NCBI GenBank assembly: GCA_023429985.1 | Contig: JAEZCV010000093.1 | Location: 1-29,142, forward strand | From: Bacteroidota bacterium | GTDB lineage: Bacteria; Bacteroidota; Bacteroidia; Chitinophagales; Chitinophagaceae | Direction of reading: 5' to 3' | Length of the DNA: 29,142 bases | Part shown: piece after piece, positions 24,578 to 29,142 of the stretch | Numbering within the stretch: the first letter of the stretch is position 1 | How the letters are laid out: every line of letters begins with the position of its first letter | The notes under the pieces: generated by a model | Seen by the model: the letters and a program-made list of their open reading frames with translations, nothing else | The model's database searches: none | What the model was told of the DNA's origin: nothing | Position numbers and translations under genes: made by a program

Positions 24578-24603
24578 AAAAAAAACCCTCCGCAAGGAGG
24601 GTT
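24578..24603 (-). terminator. Intrinsic terminator of the small secreted protein gene
   Basis: On the minus strand AACCCTCC / GGAGGGTT (24603-24596 and 24591-24584, 4-base loop) is followed by a run of eight T (24585-24578). It lies 15 bp beyond the stop codon of the 61-residue gene, which supports that gene as a real transcription unit. Confidence 0.88.
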
Positions 24604-24618
24604 GATATGAGTTAAAGA

Positions 24619-24804
24619 TCAAAAAAGAATAATGTTGGGAACTAACCGGAATTCCGGAACATTTTCGGGAATATCCTGCTGAACGATTTCTTTCTTAGAA
24701 ATAATTTCAGAAGATACTGAAACCGCATTTGTTTTTCCGGCATTCAGACAAATGCCGCTTAATAAAATTGAAAACAGGAACAGGAATACAAAAATTTTCT
24801 TCAT
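24619..24804 (-). CDS. Small secreted protein, predicted LytTR target
   Basis: A 61-residue protein starting at the ATG 24802-24804; an upstream in-frame TTG would spoil the signal peptide and lies inside the promoter box. Residues 1-23 (MKKIFVFLFLFSILLSG...) are a clear export signal with cleavage probable after CLNA. The remaining 38 or so residues contain a charged middle (SKKEIVQQDIPENVPEF) and a hydrophobic end RLVPNIILF, with no Cys. I recognise no family. It has its own -7 box (TATGTTTG, 24836-24829), its own terminator, and the same 21-bp-spaced repeat as the LytTR operon 63 nt before its start codon. A secreted signal, inhibitor or envelope stress protein would all fit; function is unknown. 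Confidence 0.72.
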   Translation of the reverse strand: MKKIFVFLFLFSILLSGICLNAGKTNAVSVSSEIISKKEIVQQDIPENVPEFRLVPNIILF

Positions 24805-24828
24805 ACCATTTAACAGGTGAATAATAGG

Positions 24829-24836
24829 CAAACATA
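24829..24836 (-). promoter_or_regulatory. -7 box of the small secreted protein gene
   Basis: TATGTTTG on the minus strand matches the -7 consensus TAnnTTTG exactly and gives a leader of about 18 nt. No TTG is found at the -33 distance; instead the LytTR-type repeat ends about 31 bp upstream, as expected for an activator-dependent promoter. Confidence 0.5.
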
Positions 24837-24867
24837 ATCAGGGAAAAATTTATAGTTGAGTGGCGAT

Positions 24868-24898
24868 GTATGAATTGCGATTTTCCCTGTATGAATTG
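24868..24898 (-). promoter_or_regulatory. LytTR-type direct repeat (site B)
   Basis: On the minus strand CAATTCATAC occurs at 24898-24889 and again at 24877-24868, exactly 21 bp apart. The proximal copy with flanks, GCAATTCATACAT, is identical over 13 bases to the proximal copy of site A. Orientation towards the gene and distance to the start codon (63 nt against 66 nt) also agree with site A. It could in addition influence the glycosyltransferase gene on the other side. Confidence 0.62.
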
Positions 24899-24989
24899 AA
24901 AGGTGAAAAATGTATCACACTTCATTTTATATTAATGCAGGTTCATGCCAATATTCATTGTCATGCCCTGTAGTTGTTGATAGTTTAGC

Positions 24990-26366
24990 ATGAAACAAAC
25001 AACAACTATGAAACAATTTTCAAAACTGCAGCCCGGCACCCGTGTTTTAATGGCCAACTTTCCGGCCGACGGTCATTTCAATCCACTCACCGGCATTGCT
25101 CAATTCCTGAAAGAAAAAGGATGTGATGTTCGCTGGTACACTTCGGTAAAATACCAGGAAAAAATTAATAAAATGGATATTGAATTCTATCCATTGAAAA
25201 AAGCACTTGACTTTGGAGCCGATCCGGATATTGATAAAGTGTTTGAAGAAAGAAAAAATCACAAAGGGCAGATTGCCAAACTAAAATTCGACATCATTCA
25301 TGCCTTTGTTTTACGCGGACCAGAATATTACGAAGACATACAGGAGATATACCATGATTTTGCTTTTGATATAATGATCGCCGATATTGCATTTACAGGA
25401 ATTGCTTTTGTAAAGGACCTGATGAAAATACCGGTGATTGGGGTAAGTGTATTTCCATTGAGCGAAACTTCAAAGGACCTGCCACCTACAGGGCTGGCCA
25501 TGACCCCATCCTATAACATTTTTGGGCGCATCAAACAGGCTTTTTTAAGAACTGTATCGGATAAAATATTGTTTGCAGAACCCAACAGGGTTATGAGAAG
25601 GGTTTTTAAAGAACATGGAATTGCCTGTGAAAACATGAATCTTTTTGATGCAAATATTCAAAAATCATCTGTGGTTTTACAAAGCGGAACACCTGGATTT
25701 GAATATAAAAGATCGGACATGAGTAAACATATTCATTTTGCCGGCCCTTTGTTACCAAAACTCAAAAAGAATGAAGGTGAAAAATGGTATCATCCAAAAC
25801 TTGCGGTTTATAATAAAATTGTACTAATAACCCAGGGTACAGTTGAACGCGACATAGATAAATTGCTGGTACCAACGCTGAATGCTTTTAGAGATTCAGA
25901 TATCATGGTAATAGCCACCACGGGAGGTTCAGGAACGGAGACACTCCGCCGGCAATTTCCTCATCCCAATTTCATTATTGAGGATTTTATTCCATTTGAT
26001 GAGGTGATGCCCTATGCCCATGTATATATTTCCAATGGTGGATATGGTGGTGTTTTATTATCTGTTATGAACCAGCTTCCCATGGTGGTTGCCGGCGTAC
26101 ATGAGGGCAAGAACGAGATCAATGCAAGAATCGGATATTTTAACCTGGGTATCAATTTAAAAACCGAAACACCTACGCCCCAATCCATCAAGCAGGCTGT
26201 GGATAAGGTTTTGAACGACAATACCTTCCGACAGAATGTAATAAAGCTTGCCACAGAATTCAAAACATACAATCCCCATGAAATTGTAGAAAAGCATATA
26301 TCGGAATTACTGAAGCCAAGGATCCGGAAACTCGCACAGCGCTCCCTTGAAGAATCAATCTATTAG
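24990..26366 (+). CDS. GT1-type glycosyltransferase (MGT/UDP-glycosyltransferase fold)
   Basis: A 458-residue GT-B glycosyltransferase, which would transfer a sugar from a nucleotide donor to a small acceptor, with inversion. The N-domain starts RVLMANFPADGHFNPLTGIA, including the usual catalytic His position in GHFNP. The C-domain has LITQGTVERD and IEDFIPFDEVMPYAHVYISN, then GGYGGVLLSVMNQLPMVVAG in place of the common HGGxxTxxEAL; the His of that motif is Asn here, as seen in a bacterial subgroup from memory. No membrane segment. ATG at 24990 or 25008 could be the start; a TTG-N20-TAGTTTAG pair (24958-24988) would put the mRNA start just before 25008. It is preceded by site B on the opposite side, so link to the LytTR circuit is possible. 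Donor and acceptor are unknown. Confidence 0.88.
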   Translation: MKQTTTMKQFSKLQPGTRVLMANFPADGHFNPLTGIAQFLKEKGCDVRWYTSVKYQEKINKMDIEFYPLKKALDFGADPDIDKVFEERKNHKGQIAKLKFDIIHAFVLRGPEYYEDIQEIYHDFAFDIMIADIAFTGIAFVKDLMKIPVIGVSVFPLSETSKDLPPTGLAMTPSYNIFGRIKQAFLRTVSDKILFAEPNRVMRRVFKEHGIACENMNLFDANIQKSSVVLQSGTPGFEYKRSDMSKHIHFAGPLLPKLKKNEGEKWYHPKLAVYNKIVLITQGTVERDIDKLLVPTLNAFRDSDIMVIATTGGSGTETLRRQFPHPNFIIEDFIPFDEVMPYAHVYISNGGYGGVLLSVMNQLPMVVAGVHEGKNEINARIGYFNLGINLKTETPTPQSIKQAVDKVLNDNTFRQNVIKLATEFKTYNPHEIVEKHISELLKPRIRKLAQRSLEESIY

Positions 26367-26465
26367 ACCAGCATTTTTCCGGTGTATTTATAATAATTAT
26401 CCAAAAAGAAGGTATTTAATATTTTAGGTACACTTTTAGAATGAAAGGTTCAAACAATCGTAACT

Positions 26466-26723
26466 ATGATGTTCTCAACAGTGCTGTTTGTAAATGGTAA
26501 TCCTGTGGGATATAAAATTTCCACCATGGATGCTAACCATGTAGTGTTGAACCCTGCCGAAAACCCTGAAAGGGTTTTTCAGCCCCCGGTTCTTGAAGCA
26601 AGAAATAACAGCGGACGCTGGCTGGTAGAAGGTACGGATAACCAGGACCTGATTGACCAGGTGGTAGAAGATATGGATGTCCGTTTCCACCTGCCTACGC
26701 ATTCTTATACAGCTGCACCCTGA
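26466..26723 (+). CDS. Small conserved-looking protein of unknown function
   Basis: An 85-residue acidic protein without signal or membrane segment; start at ATG 26466 or the ATG directly after it. Segments such as VLFVNGNPVGYKIST, LNPAENPERVFQPPVLEA and LIDQVVEDMDVRF suggest a compact alpha/beta fold, but I recognise no family. It lies 99 bp after the glycosyltransferase gene and 39 bp before rlmH, on the same strand. That position and the protein-like composition support a real gene. No function can be given. Confidence 0.65.
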   Translation: MMFSTVLFVNGNPVGYKISTMDANHVVLNPAENPERVFQPPVLEARNNSGRWLVEGTDNQDLIDQVVEDMDVRFHLPTHSYTAAP

Positions 26724-26726
26724 TTT

Positions 26727-26758
26727 TTGTTACCTGAAAGGGATCGTGCTTATCTTTA
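26727..26758 (+). promoter_or_regulatory. Possible promoter of rlmH
   Basis: TTG (26727-26729) and TATCTTTA (26751-26758) are 21 bp apart, one mismatch from the Bacteroidota promoter pattern. The start would fall at or very near the rlmH ATG, giving almost no leader. Pattern evidence only. Confidence 0.3.
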
Positions 26759-26762
26759 AACC

Positions 26763-27236
26763 ATGAAGATCCTATTATGGTCGATTGGAAAAAACCACGA
26801 ACCTTATGTGGAAAAGGGTATAGCGGAATTCACAAAAAGAATTTCCAGGTATTATCCTGTTGAGTGGAAGATTTTTGCGCCTCCCAAAAATGCAGGAACC
26901 CTTTCGGAACAGGATCTGAAAAAAAAAGAAGCTGCACTAATCCTGAATGCGCTTCAACCGGATGATTACCTGGTTGCCCTTGACGAAAATGGAAAAAGTT
27001 TTAACTCAGAAGGACTTGCTGGTTTTATACAGGCGAAGGCAAACGAATCAAAAAAAAACCTTGTTTTTTTAATTGGCGGCGCTTATGGCCTGGATGAAGA
27101 GGTATTAAAAAGAGCGGGGCAGCAATGGTCATTATCGCAACTCACCTTTCCTCACCAATTGGTTAGATTGATACTTTGCGAACAGTTATACCGCGCCTGC
27201 AGTATATTGCGCAATGAAAAATATCATCATAGCTGA
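26763..27236 (+). CDS. rlmH: 23S rRNA (pseudouridine1915-N3)-methyltransferase RlmH
   Basis: A 157-residue SPOUT methyltransferase that methylates N3 of pseudouridine 1915 in helix 69 of 23S rRNA, using S-adenosylmethionine on assembled 70S ribosomes. The length is standard. Typical features are the start MKILLWSIGK, VALDENGKSF, the cofactor loop FLIGGAYGLDEEV, and the knotted C-terminus LSQLTFPHQLVRLILCEQLYRA ending YHHS, where the PHQLxRxxLxEQxYRA pattern is diagnostic. It forms a homodimer. Followed after about 20 bp by the rhomboid gene on the same strand, probably co-transcribed. Confidence 0.97.
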   Translation: MKILLWSIGKNHEPYVEKGIAEFTKRISRYYPVEWKIFAPPKNAGTLSEQDLKKKEAALILNALQPDDYLVALDENGKSFNSEGLAGFIQAKANESKKNLVFLIGGAYGLDEEVLKRAGQQWSLSQLTFPHQLVRLILCEQLYRACSILRNEKYHHS

Positions 27237-27259
27237 TATGATGGTTAAAATTTTTGCTT

Positions 27260-27934
27260 GTGACATTGACCATTACATTAGCTATAGTTATCGTTACCGT
27301 TCTTCTTTCAATTCGCGGCTTCAGCCAGCAGCAGGTGATCGACGACCTGATTTTTTACCCACCCGCAATAGATAAACGCAACCAGTATTACAGGTTCATT
27401 TCACATGGATTTATTCATGCCGATTTTATTCACCTGGCTTTTAACATGTTTGCTTTTTATTCTTTTGGTCGTGCAGTGGAAGAAATATTTTCGCTTGAAT
27501 GTTTATTTGGCGGCATGGGAAAATTTTTCTTCCTGATACTATATTTTTCCAGTCTTGTAATGGCAAGTCTCCCCGATTTTTTTAAGTTCAAAGAAAGTTA
27601 TCATTTCAGGAGCCTCGGTGCTTCAGGCGCTGTATCTGCCGTTGTATTTGCCAGCATCGTATTATTACCCCAAATTCCAATACGAATATTTTTTATACCC
27701 ATTGATATTCCCGGTTATATTTTCGGACTGATCTACCTGGCTCTTTCAGCTTATTTAGATAAAAAGGGAGGAGGAAATGTAAATCATGGTGCGCACTTTT
27801 GGGGCGCCGCTTATGGTGTTGCTTTTACTATAGTTTTCTGCATGGCATTTGCCAACCTCGATGTATTTGAAAATTTTGTGAGGCAGTTTAAATCAATGGG
27901 AACCATTCTTCCTTTCGAATGTGAATTTGAATAG
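27260..27934 (+). CDS. Rhomboid-family intramembrane serine protease
   Basis: A six-helix rhomboid protease of about 224 residues. The catalytic Ser is in LGASGAVSAV (residue 122 from this start), and the catalytic His in AHFWGAAYG (residue 179); the HGFIHADFIHLAFNM segment with the oxyanion-side His and Asn is also present. It should cleave membrane proteins within the bilayer; the substrate is unknown. No ATG is in frame at the 5' end. GTG at 27260 gives MTLTITLAIVIVT, a natural N-terminus; TTG at 27254 is the alternative. The ATGs at 27238 and 27241 are in another frame. The 3' end overlaps tilS, which runs the other way, by 42 bp. Confidence 0.92.
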   Translation: MTLTITLAIVIVTVLLSIRGFSQQQVIDDLIFYPPAIDKRNQYYRFISHGFIHADFIHLAFNMFAFYSFGRAVEEIFSLECLFGGMGKFFFLILYFSSLVMASLPDFFKFKESYHFRSLGASGAVSAVVFASIVLLPQIPIRIFFIPIDIPGYIFGLIYLALSAYLDKKGGGNVNHGAHFWGAAYGVAFTIVFCMAFANLDVFENFVRQFKSMGTILPFECEFE

Positions 27935-29142
27935 TTTTTTTGTAGCATCGTTGATCTTTACCCGGTCATCAATTCGGTGACCCACAATCCAGATGATCTT
28001 TTTATCTGACTCCAACACCCAGGTGTTTTCTTTTTGATTCTTTGGAATACGGGAATCAACCAGGAAGCGTGCGATCTTTTTCTTTTTGCGCATGCCCAAA
28101 GGATAAAAATAATCACCCTGCTTCCATTTGCGCAGCACCAAAGGAAATGAAATATGACGTGCATCAATCAGCGCAACGTCAGGCGAAGGATCCATACGCA
28201 AATCGGCAATATCTAATTTTGCAATTGAAATTTTACCCGCAGCATAATGAAGCTGGTTACCTGTTTCATCAATAACATGAATGGTCGCACCTTCTTTTTT
28301 GGGTGCAATAATCAGCCATTTATTGTGCCTGATCACCTGGAATTTTTGATTCTCGATAAATTTTCCCGAAACGGATTCTGTAAGCTTCCAGATTTCATCT
28401 TCCTGTTTTTCAGTGAAACCGTATTCTTTAATGATTTCAAACAATAAAGATGTTTGTTTATACTGCAACAGTTTTAATACGGGAATCCGGACCTCTTCAT
28501 TTTGACAGGTGATGATCTTATTCTTTAACTTATGAATGGCATCATCATAAATTTTATAAATGCCTTTAAACCGTTTGATATTTTCCAAAAGATTTTCATC
28601 TGCCTTCGCATAGGAAGTTTTTACCAAAGGCAGCACTTCAAGCCTGAAAAAATTGCGGGTATATTTTTGAGAAGCGTTGGAGGAATCTTCAACCCATGTT
28701 AACTGGTTTATTAAAGCAAAATCTTCAATTTCAGATCTTCTGAACTGGAGCAAAGGCCTAAGCAACTTCTTCTCTTTAACAAATTCAGGAATGCCGGTTA
28801 ATCCTTTAATTCCGGTGCCGCGAAAAAAATGCATAGCAACCGTTTCAATATTATCATCGGCGTGATGAGCCAGCAAACAATAGTTGAAGTGGTGATCGCT
28901 GATTATTTCTTCAAAATACCGGTAGCGTAATTTTCGTGCAGCTTCCTGGATAGAAATTCTTTCTTCCTTTGCAAAAATTCCTGTTTCAAATTTTTCTACA
29001 AATAATTTTACGCCCCATTCTTTTGCCAGGCTTCTAACAAAATTCTCGTCCCGCAAACTTTCTTCTTCTCTCAAATTAAAATTGCAATGAACAAGAGCAA
29101 AATCAAATCCCGAACTTTTACAAAGCCGGGCCAATACCACCG
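27893..29142 (-). CDS. tilS: tRNA(Ile)-lysidine synthase TilS (5' end off window)
   Basis: About 416 residues of TilS, which attaches lysine to C34 of the CAU-anticodon tRNA-Ile so that it reads AUA. The reading frame is open to the right edge; the first visible residues, VVLARLCKSSGFD, directly follow the PP-loop ATP motif SGGxDS, which must lie just outside. Seen motifs are VHCNFNLREEES, AARKLRYRYFEEI, LLAHHADDNIET, the FRGTGIKGLTGI loop and DSSNASQKYTRNFFRLEVLP, all standard. The C-terminal TilS domain is present (WKQGDYFYPLGMRKKKKIARFLVD, GHRIDDRVKI). About 25-30 N-terminal residues are missing. It is convergent with, and overlaps, the rhomboid gene by 42 bp. Confidence 0.97.
   Translation of the reverse strand, partial: VVLARLCKSSGFDFALVHCNFNLREEESLRDENFVRSLAKEWGVKLFVEKFETGIFAKEERISIQEAARKLRYRYFEEIISDHHFNYCLLAHHADDNIETVAMHFFRGTGIKGLTGIPEFVKEKKLLRPLLQFRRSEIEDFALINQLTWVEDSSNASQKYTRNFFRLEVLPLVKTSYAKADENLLENIKRFKGIYKIYDDAIHKLKNKIITCQNEEVRIPVLKLLQYKQTSLLFEIIKEYGFTEKQEDEIWKLTESVSGKFIENQKFQVIRHNKWLIIAPKKEGATIHVIDETGNQLHYAAGKISIAKLDIADLRMDPSPDVALIDARHISFPLVLRKWKQGDYFYPLGMRKKKKIARFLVDSRIPKNQKENTWVLESDKKIIWIVGHRIDDRVKINDATKKLFKFTFERKNGSH

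Noticed and set aside
24805..24831. Longer start (TTG at 24831) of the small secreted protein
   Set aside because: It would place nine residues before a perfect signal peptide start and overlaps the -7 box; ATG at 24804 is better.
24943..24967. Direct repeat TCATGCC, 18 bp apart, upstream of the glycosyltransferase gene
   Set aside because: Seven bases only, with poorly conserved flanks; likely chance.
27238..27260. Frameshift at the 5' end of the rhomboid gene because the nearby ATGs are in another frame
   Set aside because: GTG or TTG in the right frame gives a complete, family-like N-terminus, so no mutation is needed.
1..29142. Search for tRNA, rRNA, CRISPR arrays, insertion sequences and prophage genes
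   Set aside because: No cloverleaf, rRNA segment, regularly spaced repeat array, transposase or integrase was recognised. Other open frames of 60-130 codons lie opposite or out of frame within clear genes and look like shadows.

Overview
The window looks like the chromosome of an AT-rich Bacteroidota bacterium, most likely a Chitinophagales/Chitinophagaceae member. The evidence is a SusC/SusD pair, a type IX secretion sorting domain, TAnnTTTG-type promoter boxes without Shine-Dalgarno sequences, a LytS/LytTR pair with Bacteroidota-type kinase boxes, and tightly packed operons. The lineage below phylum is inference. There are 20 protein genes; the first and last are cut by the window edges.

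Region 1 (1-14181) is a pectin utilisation locus. Eight genes run leftward as one operon: SusC, SusD, a surface lipoprotein with an FN3 and a beta-helix part (DUF4957/DUF5123 type), a pectate lyase lipoprotein, a rhamnogalacturonan acetylesterase, a second pectate lyase carrying a T9SS tail, a pectin methylesterase, and a YdgJ/IolW-like oxidoreductase. Together they would bind pectin at the surface, remove methyl and acetyl esters, cut the polygalacturonate and import the oligomers. A divergent LacI-family regulator (13153-14181) and a two-fold LacI-type operator (13067-13090) form the control unit. A strong hairpin with a T tract lies inside the operon between the binding/transport genes and the enzyme genes, and may set their ratio.

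Region 2 (14182-16810) holds an unnamed helical-repeat protein, a candidate small RNA transcript (about 15920-15995) and a secreted S1/P1 nuclease with all nine zinc ligands.

Region 3 (16811-24990) is the most unusual part. Two LytS-type membrane histidine kinases and a LytTR response regulator overlap one another by ATGA junctions. The first kinase has lost the key Asn of its ATP-binding N-box; the second is intact. Facing them with no gap is a two-component propeller sensor whose ATPase domain is also degraded. Then come a hemerythrin-like protein, a lipoprotein cytochrome c and a small secreted protein of 61 residues. Upstream of the kinase operon and upstream of the small secreted protein lies the same direct repeat, CAATTCATAC, twice, with exactly 21 bp periodicity, in the same orientation and about 65 nt before the start codon. 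This is the geometry of a LytTR operator and suggests that the two-component system controls itself and the secreted small protein.

Region 4 (24990-29142) holds a GT1-type glycosyltransferase, an 85-residue unknown protein, and housekeeping genes rlmH, a rhomboid protease and tilS (partial), the last two overlapping tail to tail.
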